From Xanthobacteraceae bacterium (GTDB lineage: Bacteria > Pseudomonadota > Alphaproteobacteria > Rhizobiales > Xanthobacteraceae): a stretch of DNA of 55,620 nt. The notes beneath the pieces are model-generated. The model saw only the letters and a list, made by a program, of their open reading frames with translations. It made no database searches and was not told where the DNA came from. A program made the position numbers and the translations under genes. The stretch spans positions 1-55,620 of the forward strand of contig JAGRLZ010000063.1 of assembly GCA_020441545.1 (NCBI GenBank), read 5' to 3'. Positions 9,675 through 18,656 of this stretch are shown one piece after another (the first letter of the stretch is position 1; each line of letters starts with the position of its first letter).

Positions 9675-10835
9675 TTATTTTGATTTCGCGCCGCGCAGCA
9701 TGAGCCGCGCAATGTTCAACTGGTGAATCTGGCTGGTCCCCTCGTAGATCCGGAACGGGCGCACATCCCGGTAGAAGCGCTCGATGCAGCGCTCCTTGAC
9801 CCATCCCTGACCGCCGAAAATCTGCACCACCTTGTCGGCGACACGACCGCAGACCTCGGTGGCGAAGTATTTGCAGATCGAGACATCCATGGTGACATCT
9901 TCGCCCGCATCGCGCTTGCGCGCGGTCTGCAGGATCAGCGCCCGCGCCGCCTCGATCTCGACCTTGCAGTCGGCCAGCATCGCCTGGATGAGCTGATGCT
10001 CGGCGATCGGCTTGCCGAACTGCTTGCGCTGCAAGGCGTATTCGACGGCCTCGTCGAGCATCCGGATTGCCGGACCGAGCGACAGCGCCGCGAGGTTGAT
10101 GCGCTGCTTGTTCAGCGTCTTCATCATGGTGCGGAAGCCACCATTGACCTTGCCGCCGATGATCGCCGTTTCCGACACGACGCAATCCTCGAGAAAGACC
10201 TCGCCGATCGGCGCGCCTTCCTGCCCCATTTTCGGCGTCGACGCGGAGGTCGTCAGGCCCGGCGTGCCCCGCCCGATCAGAAAGGCGCTGATCGCGTCGA
10301 CATTCTGCGCGCCCCGGCTGGTCCGGGCGAACACGGTGAACAGATCGGCGATCGGCGCCAGCGTGATGTAGCGCTTGTGGCCGTTGATGCGATAGTTGCC
10401 CTTGCCGTCCGGCTCGGCGACCGTGGTCAGCGACCCGGCATCGGATCCGGCCTCCGGCTCGGTCAATGCAAGCGCGCCGGTGAGTTCACCGCTCGCCAGT
10501 CGCGGCAGATATGCCTGCTTCTGCGCCTCCGTGCCATCCTGCACCAGCGATTCCGAACCGATGCCGGTGTTGATGCCGACCCGCGCCCGAAACGCGACGG
10601 AGCATTGCGACAACGCGATATTCGCCAGCGCGAGTTCCTCGGTCGTCAGTCCGGCACCGCCATACGCCTCGGGAATGGACCAGCCGAAATAGCCGCGCTG
10701 CCGCATCTGCGCGACGATCTCCTCGGGAATGCGGTCATCCGCCTCGACGCGATCCTCCGCCGGAATCGCCACATCCCGGACGAAAGACCGGACCTCCGCG
10801 ATGAAGTCGTCGAAACGCGCGCGATCCCGGATCAT
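9675..10835 (-). CDS. Acyl-CoA dehydrogenase
   Basis: This 386-residue protein has the standard acyl-CoA dehydrogenase layout. An N-terminal helical domain carries YGGAGLTTEELALA, followed by LALTEPEAGSDAGS near 130, INGHKRYIT near 160 and the C-terminal VQIFGGQGWVKE. The RIYEGTSQIH motif holds the expected catalytic glutamate at about 365. The start ATG overlaps the stop of the IclR regulator gene (ATGA), so both are co-transcribed and coupled. FAD-dependent alpha,beta-dehydrogenation of an acyl-CoA is the expected reaction, and the chain type is not deducible. Directly downstream is the dead Baeyer-Villiger monooxygenase gene. Confidence 0.93.
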   Translation of the reverse strand: MIRDRARFDDFIAEVRSFVRDVAIPAEDRVEADDRIPEEIVAQMRQRGYFGWSIPEAYGGAGLTTEELALANIALSQCSVAFRARVGINTGIGSESLVQDGTEAQKQAYLPRLASGELTGALALTEPEAGSDAGSLTTVAEPDGKGNYRINGHKRYITLAPIADLFTVFARTSRGAQNVDAISAFLIGRGTPGLTTSASTPKMGQEGAPIGEVFLEDCVVSETAIIGGKVNGGFRTMMKTLNKQRINLAALSLGPAIRMLDEAVEYALQRKQFGKPIAEHQLIQAMLADCKVEIEAARALILQTARKRDAGEDVTMDVSICKYFATEVCGRVADKVVQIFGGQGWVKERCIERFYRDVRPFRIYEGTSQIHQLNIARLMLRGAKSK

Positions 10836-11731
10836 CTCTCTACCCTCCTGCCTGGCAACGGGCGCCCCGCCTCCGGCGCATACAGGACCGGCTCGCCTTC
10901 CCCGGCCAGCGACCGGATGTTCGCGGCCAGGGCCTTCAGGCGCGGCGCAATGTCGGTTTCAATCTGCCGGGGCCCGAGCCGGAACGCCGGCACCCCGCAG
11001 TTCAGCGCAAAGCAATCGCCGGTCTTCCGCGAACGAAACAGCGGCACGCCGACCGCGTGAACCGCCGCGGCCCAGTCGCCGCAGGACACGTTGACGCCGT
11101 TCGCGACGCAATCGCAACGTCCCGCGGCAAAGCGCTCGCCGTAGGCATCCCAGTCGTGGCCACCCTCCGCCACCAGGCGCGCATCGAGCGCAGCCGTTTC
11201 CTCGGCGGACAACATCGCCGCAAGCGCCCGGCCCATGGCGGAGCGCACGACCGGGATCGCCATGCCAAGATCGGGAATATGCGCGCCGACGTCACCGGAG
11301 CGCGCGGTTTCGACATAGACCGCCTCCGTTCCATGGAGCAGGCCGATCGAAACGGCCCCGCCGACGCTGACGGCCATTTCCTGCATCAGCGGCCTGGCAA
11401 GCTGCCGGAATTCGAGGCTGGCGAGCAGCGGATGCGCCATTCGCAGCGAGCGCGCACCAAGCCGGTATTTCGCGCTGGCTTCGTCGTAATGCAGATAGCC
11501 AAGCTCGGCGAGCGTGTAGGACAGCCGCGCCACCGTCGGACGCGCAAGTCCGGTCCGCGCCGCAAGCTCGCCATTGCCGAGCCACGCGCCGCTCACATCG
11601 AACGCTTCAAGCACCGCCAGTCCCTTCGCCAGCGTGGTCGCGAAGCTGGCGTCGTCAGCCTTGTCGGCCAGCGCCGCCTCGGCGGAGCGCGACGACACCA
11701 CATGCAGCTTTCGGGGCTTTCGAACGGGCAT
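10832..11731 (-). CDS. IclR-family transcriptional regulator
   Basis: This 299-residue protein has an N-terminal winged helix at about 30-95 (LAKGLAVLEAFDV, GELAARTGLARPTVARLSYTL) and a C-terminal IclR effector domain (SVGGAVSIGLLHGTEAVYVE; SAMGRALAAML; GVPLFRSR). IclR proteins usually control neighbouring catabolic genes in response to a small carboxylate or aromatic effector. The gene overlaps the downstream acyl-CoA dehydrogenase by four bases and is divergent from the CoA-transferase gene across an AT-rich gap holding a TGTC-N9-GACA inverted repeat. It is the best candidate for regulator of this side of the cluster. Confidence 0.9.
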   Translation of the reverse strand: MPVRKPRKLHVVSSRSAEAALADKADDASFATTLAKGLAVLEAFDVSGAWLGNGELAARTGLARPTVARLSYTLAELGYLHYDEASAKYRLGARSLRMAHPLLASLEFRQLARPLMQEMAVSVGGAVSIGLLHGTEAVYVETARSGDVGAHIPDLGMAIPVVRSAMGRALAAMLSAEETAALDARLVAEGGHDWDAYGERFAAGRCDCVANGVNVSCGDWAAAVHAVGVPLFRSRKTGDCFALNCGVPAFRLGPRQIETDIAPRLKALAANIRSLAGEGEPVLYAPEAGRPLPGRRVER

Positions 11732-11761
11732 GGCCGAAAATTATCTTATCTTCGTCATATC

Positions 11762-11778
11762 TGTCAATATAATGGACA
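11762..11778. promoter_or_regulatory. Possible IclR operator in AT-rich divergent promoter region
   Basis: The inverted repeat TGTC-aatataatg-GACA lies about 31 bases upstream of the IclR start. It sits in the most AT-rich stretch of the region (about 11740-11810), which separates the divergent IclR and CoA-transferase genes. Its position fits autoregulation and control of both directions. It was found by eye only. Confidence 0.4.
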
Positions 11779-11938
11779 AAAATATCATCTTATGCTTATT
11801 TATTTTTAGAGAGGCTATCCGGTCGGCCGCTTCATAAATTTCGCGAGCGGCCGCATCGCGATGGTGATGCACCGCCGATGCCACAGAATGTCTCGCGGTC
11901 CTTGCGAGACCCCACCGCCAGGAAAGCAGAGGACAAGC

Positions 11939-13132
11939 ATGTCGACCGATCAACCATTGCAAGGCGTGAAGGTCATCGATCTGGGCCAGTACATCGCCGG
12001 ACCCGGAGCCGCGACGATCCTGGGTGAACTCGGCGCCGACGTCATCAAGATCGAGCCGCTGTCGGGCGACCAGAGCCGCCACGCCGGCTCCTACGGCGCC
12101 TCGATCGTCAGGACCTACAATCAGTACAAGCGATCGATCGCCGTCGACCTGAAGAATGCGAAAGGCCGGGAGATCGCGACGCGGCTGATCCGCGCGAGCG
12201 ACGTCCTGATCCAGAACCTGCGGCCGGGCGCCGCCGAGCGTCTGGGGCTGGGCGCCGCGGCGATGTGCGGTCTGCAGCCCCGGCTGGTCTATATGTCCAT
12301 CTCCGGCTTCGGCATCACCGGCCCGGCGGCCGACCGCGTCGGCTTCGATATCGCCGCCCAGGCGGAGAGCGGGCTGATGTCGGTGACCGGCGATCCGAAC
12401 GGCCTGCCGCAGAAGGTCGGCGTTCCCATCATCGACAGCGCGACCACGCATGTCGCCGCCCAGGCGGTGCTCGCGGCATTGTTCCAGCGGGAGCGGACCG
12501 GCCGCGGCGCGGTGCTGGACACGTCGCTGCTGGAGGTCGCGCTCAGCCTCCAGGCATCGAACTTCACCGACTACCTGGCGCGCGGCATCGAGCCGCACCG
12601 GACCGGCAACGGCCAGCCCAACAACGCGCCCGCTGCCGAACTCGTCGAGACCAGGGACGGCATCATCGTGCTGTCCGCCTATGCGGAGGATCACTGGGCG
12701 CGGTTCTGCCGGCTGTTCGGCAAGGATCACCTGATCGACGATCCACGTTTCTGCACCAACGAGGCACGGGTCGCCCACCGCAAGGACTTGCGGATCGCGC
12801 TCGCCGACATGCTGTCCGGCTTCACCAGCGACGAATGCGTCGACCTCCTGACCAAACACCAGATCGTCGCCGGCGTGGTTCGCTCCTATCGCGATGCGCG
12901 CGAGAGCGCCGCCGTCGATGCGACCGGCATCTTCCGGCGGACCCAGGACGGCCCGACGCCGGGTTACGAAACGCTGGGGCTGCCCTACAGGTTCGCGGGG
13001 CAGCCGATGCCGATGGCCACGCCGCTGCCGGCCATCGGAGCCGACAGCGAGGCGATCCTGCGGGAGGCGGCATTCGACCCCGCCGAGATTGCCGAGCTTC
13101 TCCGCTCCGGAATCGTGGCCTGCAAGGCATAG
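11939..13132 (+). CDS. Class III CoA-transferase (CaiB/BaiF family)
   Basis: The ATG at 11939, preceded by ggaaagcagagga, gives 397 residues; an upstream in-frame extension has no ribosome-binding site. The start reads GVKVIDLGQYIAGPGAATILGELGADVIKIE, typical of the CaiB/BaiF fold, followed by VDLKNAKGREIATRLIRASDVLIQN and GFDIAAQAESGLMSVTG. Asp at about 166 in VGVPIID is at the expected catalytic position, close to Asp169 of formyl-CoA transferase. These enzymes move CoA between carboxylic acids and can activate a pathway acid without ATP. The gene is divergent from the IclR regulator. Confidence 0.92.
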   Translation: MSTDQPLQGVKVIDLGQYIAGPGAATILGELGADVIKIEPLSGDQSRHAGSYGASIVRTYNQYKRSIAVDLKNAKGREIATRLIRASDVLIQNLRPGAAERLGLGAAAMCGLQPRLVYMSISGFGITGPAADRVGFDIAAQAESGLMSVTGDPNGLPQKVGVPIIDSATTHVAAQAVLAALFQRERTGRGAVLDTSLLEVALSLQASNFTDYLARGIEPHRTGNGQPNNAPAAELVETRDGIIVLSAYAEDHWARFCRLFGKDHLIDDPRFCTNEARVAHRKDLRIALADMLSGFTSDECVDLLTKHQIVAGVVRSYRDARESAAVDATGIFRRTQDGPTPGYETLGLPYRFAGQPMPMATPLPAIGADSEAILREAAFDPAEIAELLRSGIVACKA

Positions 13133-13697
13133 CGGCCGTCATCTCGAACCGCGAGTGCGGGCCTGCGGCACGGCGAGCACGAAGGCCCGGCGGTCGCGAT
13201 CGGCAGGCGCATTGGCGGTAATATCGGAGGCACAAGCGCGGACGAATACCTTCCGGGCTCGGCGCAATGCGAGCGCTCCCGATGGCTTTCCGGCCGGCCG
13301 GTTCGATCGGCCGCGCGCGTGAGTCCGGCCGGTTGTGCGGCGTTGTGATACCGCTGCCCCCGATTCAAATCCGATGAAATCCCTTTGTCAGGCCGGCGAG
13401 CGGCCGAATCTCATTGAGCCGCGCGGGCTGCGGTTTGTCGGGAGGCGATGCGATCGACGCACTCGGGCCAACGGTAAATTCGATCCCGATCGGCACCTCT
13501 CTTTTGTCCAACGATATTTTCCGCTTTCCACGCTGACGATTCCCGCTAGTTTGGGAACGGATGCCTGATCCACCATCCGCTACGTAAAACAAGACAAAAT
13601 CGGTCGGTCCTGCGATCGCCCGCATGAGGAAACGTACAGTCGCGACAACGCTGTCGATAACGCAGTCGATGTCGATAACGCAGTCCTGGGAGCAATC
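13133..13697. other. Long intergenic region with a direct repeat
   Basis: These 565 bases between the CoA-transferase and ligase genes contain no convincing gene on either strand; the short open frames show no family motifs. The part from about 13330 to 13660 is less GC-rich and probably carries the ligase promoter. An 18-bp-period direct repeat lies just before the ligase start. Confidence 0.5.
13652..13685. repeat. 18-bp-period direct repeat upstream of the ligase
   Basis: tgtcgataacgcagtc occurs at 13652 and again at 13670, separated by ga. The second copy ends 12 bases before the ATG at 13698, so the duplication sits in the likely leader. Confidence 0.9.
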
Positions 13698-15245
13698 ATG
13701 ACGATCAACATTGGTCATTTTCTTACAAAGCGCGCGTTTCTGAGCCCGGAGCTCGAAGCGACCGTGGAGCCTTCCGCCGGGGGACGGCGGCAAACTTTCC
13801 GGCAGCTCAACACGCGCTGCAACCAGGTTGCCAACGCCCTGCGCACCGCCGGCGTGGCCTCCGGCGAGCGCGTCGGACTGCTGATGATGAACGGCCTGGA
13901 ATTCATCGAAACGTTCTACGCGGTGGCGAAGATCGGCGCGGTGAACGTGCCGTTGAACTGGCGCCTGGTGGCGGACGAACTCGAATTCATCCTGAAGGAT
14001 TCGGGCGCCACGACGCTGGTCTATTCGGAGGAATTCGCGGCGGTCGTGGCCGAACTTCAGAGTCGCGGCACGAAGACCGACATCCGCTTCTGGGTTCAGG
14101 TCGGCGGGCAGCCGGCGGCGTTCGCAACGGCTTACGACGCCTGGCGGGAAAGCGCCCCGGACACCGAGCCCGAGCTCGCCGGCTTCGAGGACGACCTGCT
14201 GTTCATCATGTACACGTCGGGGACCACCGGCCTGCCCAAGGGCGTGATGCACTCCCATAACTCCGTGATGTGGTCGATGCTGACCGTGGCGGCCACGGCC
14301 GACGTGCGCTACGGCGACCGCTATCTTCTGTCGCTGCCCATGTTCCATGTCGGCGCGCTCAACCCCGTGATGGGCAACCTCTATCTCGGCGTCACCTCGG
14401 TGGTGCTCAAGAGCTTCGATGCCAAGCAATCCTGGGAATTGATCCGCGACGAGAAGATCACCCTCACGCTGATGGTGCCGGCCATGCTGCAATTCATGCT
14501 GGCCACCTACGACAAGGCGACGCACGATCACAGCACGCTGCGCAGCTGCTTCAGCGGCGCGGCGCCGGTGCCGGTGACGCTCATCGAAGCCTATGTCGCG
14601 ATGGGGATCGAGATCCTGCAAGTCTACGGCCTGACCGAAAGCTGCGGACCGGGCTGCCTGATCGTCGGCGATGATGCGGTGAAGCGGGCGGGCTCGACGG
14701 GCCGCGCATTCTTCCACACCGAGATGAAGGTGATCGACGGACATGGGCAGGAATGCCCGCCCGGCGAAAACGGCGAGGTGGTGCTGCGCGGGCGCCATAT
14801 GATGGTCGGCTACTGGAACCGTCCCGACGCCACGGCGCAGACCATACGCGACGGCTGGCTGCATACCGGCGACGTCGGCTCGGTGGACGAGGACGGCTTC
14901 CTCACCATCCGCGACCGCATGAAGGACATGCTGATCTCCGGCGGCGAGAACGTCTACCCCGCCGAGGTCGAGAATGTCGTGCTGAGTCATCCCGCCGTCA
15001 CCGATGTCGCGGTCATCGGCCTGCCGTCGCCGAAATGGGGCGAAGTGCCGTTGGTCGTGGCCGTGAAGACGGACCCGAACCTGACCGAGGCCGAGGTGCT
15101 CGAATGGTGCAAGGGCAAGCTCGCGCCGTTCAAGCGGCCCAAGGTCGCGGTATTCATCGAGACCATTCCGCGCAATCCGACCGGCAAGATTCTCAAGCGC
15201 GTCCTGCGCGACACCTATGAGAGCAGCCTCAAGGCGCCGGAATAA
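13698..15245 (+). CDS. AMP-forming acyl-CoA ligase (FadD-like)
   Basis: This 515-residue adenylating enzyme has a phosphate loop YTSGTTGLPKG at about 172-182, YGLTESCGPG near 310 and GWLHTGDVG near 395. The RDRMKDMLISGGENVYPAEVE block and a C-terminal RNPTGKILKR lysine motif complete the set. It should turn an acid into its CoA thioester. It is distinct from the ligase at 448-2007 (which has YTGGTTGKSKG), so the cluster carries two different acid-activating enzymes. The thiolase-crotonase fusion gene follows on the same strand about 190 bases on. The ribosome-binding site is ctgggag. Confidence 0.92.
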   Translation: MTINIGHFLTKRAFLSPELEATVEPSAGGRRQTFRQLNTRCNQVANALRTAGVASGERVGLLMMNGLEFIETFYAVAKIGAVNVPLNWRLVADELEFILKDSGATTLVYSEEFAAVVAELQSRGTKTDIRFWVQVGGQPAAFATAYDAWRESAPDTEPELAGFEDDLLFIMYTSGTTGLPKGVMHSHNSVMWSMLTVAATADVRYGDRYLLSLPMFHVGALNPVMGNLYLGVTSVVLKSFDAKQSWELIRDEKITLTLMVPAMLQFMLATYDKATHDHSTLRSCFSGAAPVPVTLIEAYVAMGIEILQVYGLTESCGPGCLIVGDDAVKRAGSTGRAFFHTEMKVIDGHGQECPPGENGEVVLRGRHMMVGYWNRPDATAQTIRDGWLHTGDVGSVDEDGFLTIRDRMKDMLISGGENVYPAEVENVVLSHPAVTDVAVIGLPSPKWGEVPLVVAVKTDPNLTEAEVLEWCKGKLAPFKRPKVAVFIETIPRNPTGKILKRVLRDTYESSLKAPE

Positions 15246-15258
15246 GCACGGCCTGAAC

Positions 15259-15295
15259 ACGGCCGCCGCCGGGATCGTTTCCGTGCGGCGGCCGT
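15259..15295 (+). terminator. Strong hairpin after the ligase gene
   Basis: Arms acggccgccgc (15259-15269) and gcggcggccgt (15285-15295) pair perfectly over 11 bp, starting 14 bases after the ligase stop. There is no T tract, so it may be a weak or attenuating terminator rather than a full one. Confidence 0.4.
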
Positions 15296-15433
15296 CGCGA
15301 ACCCGGCGACGGGACTTCCGCAGGTTGCCGCCCGCGATGCCTGCCACTTGATGCGATACCCCGGTTGCCCTATCCCAACGAACCTGAGGGGCACGCGACG
15401 TATCGCCCCGAGCCAGCGACGCGGATATCCCCC

Positions 15434-17794
15434 ATGACCGTTCCAGCCTCCACTCCGATCATCGTCGGCGTCGGCCAGTTCACCGAACGTCTCGGCGCGC
15501 CGGACTTCGAGGGCTTCGCCGCCTACGAGATCGCCACCCGCGCCGCGGAGCGCGCCATGAACGATGCCCTGTCGATCGACAAGCTGCGCTCGGTGGTGGA
15601 TGCGATCGCGACGACCCGCATCTTCGAGGACTCAACGCCGCGCCGCGCCCAGCCCTTCGGCAAGTCCAACAATTTTCCGCATTCGATCGCGAGCCGGCTC
15701 GGCATCGAGCCGCGGGTGGCGGTGTGGGAGAAGGCCGGCGGCAACACGCCCCAGCACCTGGTCAACGAATTCGCGGCACGGCTGGCGAACGATGAATTCC
15801 GCATGGTGCTGATCGCCGGCGCGGAGAACATCTCCACCGCGCGCTGGCTGCAGGCCCAGGGCCGCCGCGCCGACTGGTCGGAGACGGTCGAGGGCGCGGT
15901 CGAGAACCGCGGCATGGGCCTGCAGGGCCTCGCCCTGCGCTACAATATCCGCCACGGGCTGCTCGGCACCGCGCCCTACTACGGCCTGTGCGAGAATGCC
16001 CGTCGCGGGCGGCTCGGCCTGACGCGCGAGCAGTACCTGAAATCCATGGGCGAACTGTTCGCGCCGTTCACGGAGGTTGCCGCCGAAAATCCCTACGCCT
16101 CGTCCGACGTCAAGCCGATGAGTTCGGAAGAGCTGACCACCGTCGGCGAGCGCAACCGGATGATCGCCGATCCCTATCCGCAGCGCCTGATGGCGCGCGA
16201 TCAGGTCAACCAGGGCGCCGCGCTGGTGATGACCACGGTTGGCGTGGCGCGCGAACTCGGCATTCCCGAGGATCGCTGGGTCTATCTGCACGGCCATGCC
16301 GACGTCGCCGAACGCGAACTGATGCAGCGGCAGGATCTGGGCCGATATCCGTCCGCCGTGATCGCCACCAAGTCCGCCCTGGAACAGGCCGGCGTGACGG
16401 CGAAGGCGCTGTCGTTCCTCGAATTCTACAGCTGCTATCCGATCGCGGTGACGAGCATCGCCATCGACGGCCTCGGCATCAGGCAGGACGATCCGCGCGG
16501 CTTCACCGTGACCGGCGGCCTGCCCTATTTCGGCGGCCCCGGCAACAACTTCTCGATGCACTCGATCGCCAGCATGGTCGAGCGCCTGCGCGGCAAGCCG
16601 GGCTCCTACGGCCTGGTCGGCGCCAATGGCGGCTACCTGTCGAAATATTCGGCGGGCGTCTATTCGACCCGGCCCGCCGCCTTCGTCCCGTTCGACAGCA
16701 AGGAACTGCAAAACGAGATCGATGGCTGGCCGGCGCCGGCGATCTCCGAGAAGCCGGACGGCTGGGCCACCATCGAAACCTACACCGTCGTCTACACCAA
16801 GAACGGACCGGACTATGCGGTGGTGGTTGGCCGCACGCCGGACGGCGAACGCTTCCTCGCCAGCACCGAGGCCGACGACAGGGAGACGGTCGAGGACATC
16901 CTGGAGGGCGAGCCGCTCGGCCGCCGCATCTTCGTACGCTCGACCAATCGCGGCAACCGCTTCACCTTCACCGAGGAGCGGATGGATCACCTTCTGCCGC
17001 TGCGGCGGCCGACCTTCCGCGAAGCCTACGAATACGCCACGGTCGAGCGCCGCGGCCATCTGCTGGTGGTGACCATCAACCGGCCCGAGGTCCGCAACAG
17101 CCTGCATCCGATGGCCAACGAGGAACTCGAGGCGATCTGGGACGCCTACGAGGCCGACGCCGACCTCTGGGTGGCCATCATCACCGGCGCCGGAACCGAA
17201 GCCTTCTCCGCCGGCAACGACCTGAAATACACCGCCAGCGGCAAGCCGATGTGGGTGCCCCGCAGCGGCTTCGGCGGCCTCACCAACCGCACCCGCGTCA
17301 AGCCCGTGATCGCCGCGGTCAACGGCTTCGCCATGGGCGGCGGCACCGAGATGGCGCTGGCGTCCGACATCGTGGTCGCCGACGCGAAAGCCTCGTTCGC
17401 GCTCAGCGAGGTCCGGGTCGGCCTCATCGCCGCCGCCGGCGGCCTCGTCCGCCTGCCCCGGCAAATCCCGAAGAAGATCGCCGTCGAGCACATCCTCACC
17501 GGCCGCTCGATCCCCGCGGAGCAGGCGCTGCAACTCGGCCTCGTCAATCGCATCGTGCCGACCGGCAAGGCGCTCGATGGCGCGCTCGAAATCGCCGAGG
17601 AGATCCTGGCCGTTTCGCCGACCTCCGTACGCGTTTCGATGAAGGTGATGAACGAAGCCGACGAACACGCCTCGGAAGCCTCCGCCGCCAGCACGCCGCT
17701 GGAATTCATCGACGAGTTGCTGACCAGCGAGGACTACCTCGAAGGCCCGAAGGCTTTCGCCGAGAAGCGCAAGCCGATTTGGCGCAATCGCTAG
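15434..17794 (+). CDS. Thiolase-fold / enoyl-CoA hydratase fusion protein
   Basis: From the ATG at 15434 this 786-residue protein joins two domains. Residues 1 to about 530 are a thiolase-fold unit close to the 7544 protein (PIIVGVGQFTERL; AGGNTPQHLVNEF; TVTGGLPYFGGPGNN; NGGYLSKYSAGVYST), again without the usual Cys, GHP histidine and Cys. From about 534 a complete crotonase domain begins: VVTINRPEVRNSL, AFSAGNDLKY, GFAMGGGTEMALASDI. Both hydratase glutamates appear present, in SEVRVGL (about 659) and VEHILTG (about 685). A single chain could hydrate an enoyl-CoA and pass it to carbon-carbon cleavage. No frameshift is needed; the frame is continuous. Confidence 0.88.
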   Translation: MTVPASTPIIVGVGQFTERLGAPDFEGFAAYEIATRAAERAMNDALSIDKLRSVVDAIATTRIFEDSTPRRAQPFGKSNNFPHSIASRLGIEPRVAVWEKAGGNTPQHLVNEFAARLANDEFRMVLIAGAENISTARWLQAQGRRADWSETVEGAVENRGMGLQGLALRYNIRHGLLGTAPYYGLCENARRGRLGLTREQYLKSMGELFAPFTEVAAENPYASSDVKPMSSEELTTVGERNRMIADPYPQRLMARDQVNQGAALVMTTVGVARELGIPEDRWVYLHGHADVAERELMQRQDLGRYPSAVIATKSALEQAGVTAKALSFLEFYSCYPIAVTSIAIDGLGIRQDDPRGFTVTGGLPYFGGPGNNFSMHSIASMVERLRGKPGSYGLVGANGGYLSKYSAGVYSTRPAAFVPFDSKELQNEIDGWPAPAISEKPDGWATIETYTVVYTKNGPDYAVVVGRTPDGERFLASTEADDRETVEDILEGEPLGRRIFVRSTNRGNRFTFTEERMDHLLPLRRPTFREAYEYATVERRGHLLVVTINRPEVRNSLHPMANEELEAIWDAYEADADLWVAIITGAGTEAFSAGNDLKYTASGKPMWVPRSGFGGLTNRTRVKPVIAAVNGFAMGGGTEMALASDIVVADAKASFALSEVRVGLIAAAGGLVRLPRQIPKKIAVEHILTGRSIPAEQALQLGLVNRIVPTGKALDGALEIAEEILAVSPTSVRVSMKVMNEADEHASEASAASTPLEFIDELLTSEDYLEGPKAFAEKRKPIWRNR

Positions 17795-18023
17795 AGTCTG
17801 ATCGATTTGCGTTGAAGGTGCGAACCCGGAAAATCCAGCCGCACGGCATTTCTTCGCATTTGCCGGATTTTCGGGTCGCGGCTTGCGCGGCGTCCGGAAC
17901 GACGACGGCGAATTTCTTGACAGCCCGGTTTTCTGACAGCCCGATTTTTCGACACCCCGGGCCCCGCGACTTGCGGGCCGAACACGGTCGGGGATCGGAG
18001 GTTCAGTCTTCTGCGGACTTGAG
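17795..18023. other. Intergenic gap before tRNA-Val
   Basis: No gene is seen here. The stretch holds a three-copy degenerate repeat at 17916-17960 and separates the fusion gene from the oppositely oriented tRNA. Confidence 0.5.
17916..17960. repeat. 16-bp degenerate tandem repeat, about 2.8 copies
   Basis: cttgacagcccggttt, tctgacagcccgattt and a shorter ttcgacaccccgg follow head to tail. Confidence 0.8.
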
Positions 18024-18098
<75 letters not shown>

Positions 18099-18129
18099 CC
18101 TCAAAGCTGCGATCCATACCGTGACCGTA

Positions 18130-18143
18130 CAGGAATATTCCTG
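18130..18143. promoter_or_regulatory. 14-bp perfect palindrome upstream of tRNA-Val
   Basis: caggaatattcctg is fully self-complementary and lies about 32 bases upstream of the 5' end of the tRNA, in its promoter region. It may be a protein-binding site; nothing identifies the protein. Confidence 0.35.
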
Positions 18144-18213
18144 CTTCGGCGAGGCGGACCGGCCGGGAAGGCCCCCCTATATCGGCTTGGCCGCAGGGGC
18201 GCAAGCGGTCATG

Positions 18214-18261
18214 TGCCGTCGGTTTCAGGTGCCCTCGGTTTCGGGCGCCGGCCGCTTCAGG
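18214..18261. repeat. 16-bp tandem repeat, three copies
   Basis: tgccgtcggtttcagg, tgccctcggtttcggg and cgccggccgcttcagg follow head to tail between tRNA-Val and cpdR, with increasing divergence. Confidence 0.85.
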
Positions 18262-18296
18262 CCGCGGAAACGGGCCGATCCGCGCGCGGGCGGCCG

Positions 18297-18656
18297 TCAG
18301 GCGGCCAGCAGCTTGCTGACCTCGCTCACCAGCTCACGCAGATGGACCGGCTTGGCCAGCACCTTGGCGTTCTTCGGCGCCTCCGAATCCGAATTCAGGG
18401 CCACCGCGGCAAAGCCGGTGATGAACATGATCTTGATATCGGGATCCAGCTCGGCGGCGCGGCGGGCCAGCTCGATCCCGTCCATTTCCGGCATCACGAT
18501 ATCGGTTAGAAGCATTTCAAAGGGTTCTTCGCGAAGCCTCTGATAGGCTGAAAGACCGTTATCGAACGACGACACCCGGTATCCTGCATTTTCCAGCGCC
18601 TTGACCAGGAAACGGCGCATGTCGTTGTCGTCTTCGGCGAGGAGAATTTTTTGCAT
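18297..18656 (-). CDS. cpdR: CpdR single-domain response regulator
   Basis: This 119-residue protein is a lone receiver domain matching alphaproteobacterial CpdR closely. The acidic pocket is E8/D9, the phospho-acceptor is D52 in LLTDIVMPEMDG, followed by T80 and K102. In Caulobacter, unphosphorylated CpdR directs ClpXP to the pole and primes degradation of CtrA, PdeA and other cell-cycle proteins, and the ChpT phosphorelay switches it off. The residue after K102-P is Val where most receivers have Phe. The gene is divergent from the N-formylglutamate amidohydrolase, a pairing I recall from related Rhizobiales. Confidence 0.92.
   Translation of the reverse strand: MQKILLAEDDNDMRRFLVKALENAGYRVSSFDNGLSAYQRLREEPFEMLLTDIVMPEMDGIELARRAAELDPDIKIMFITGFAAVALNSDSEAPKNAKVLAKPVHLRELVSEVSKLLAA

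Noticed and set aside
13365..13576. Short minus-strand frames in the gap before the second ligase
   Set aside because: Basic, low-complexity translations without start signals; treated as non-coding.
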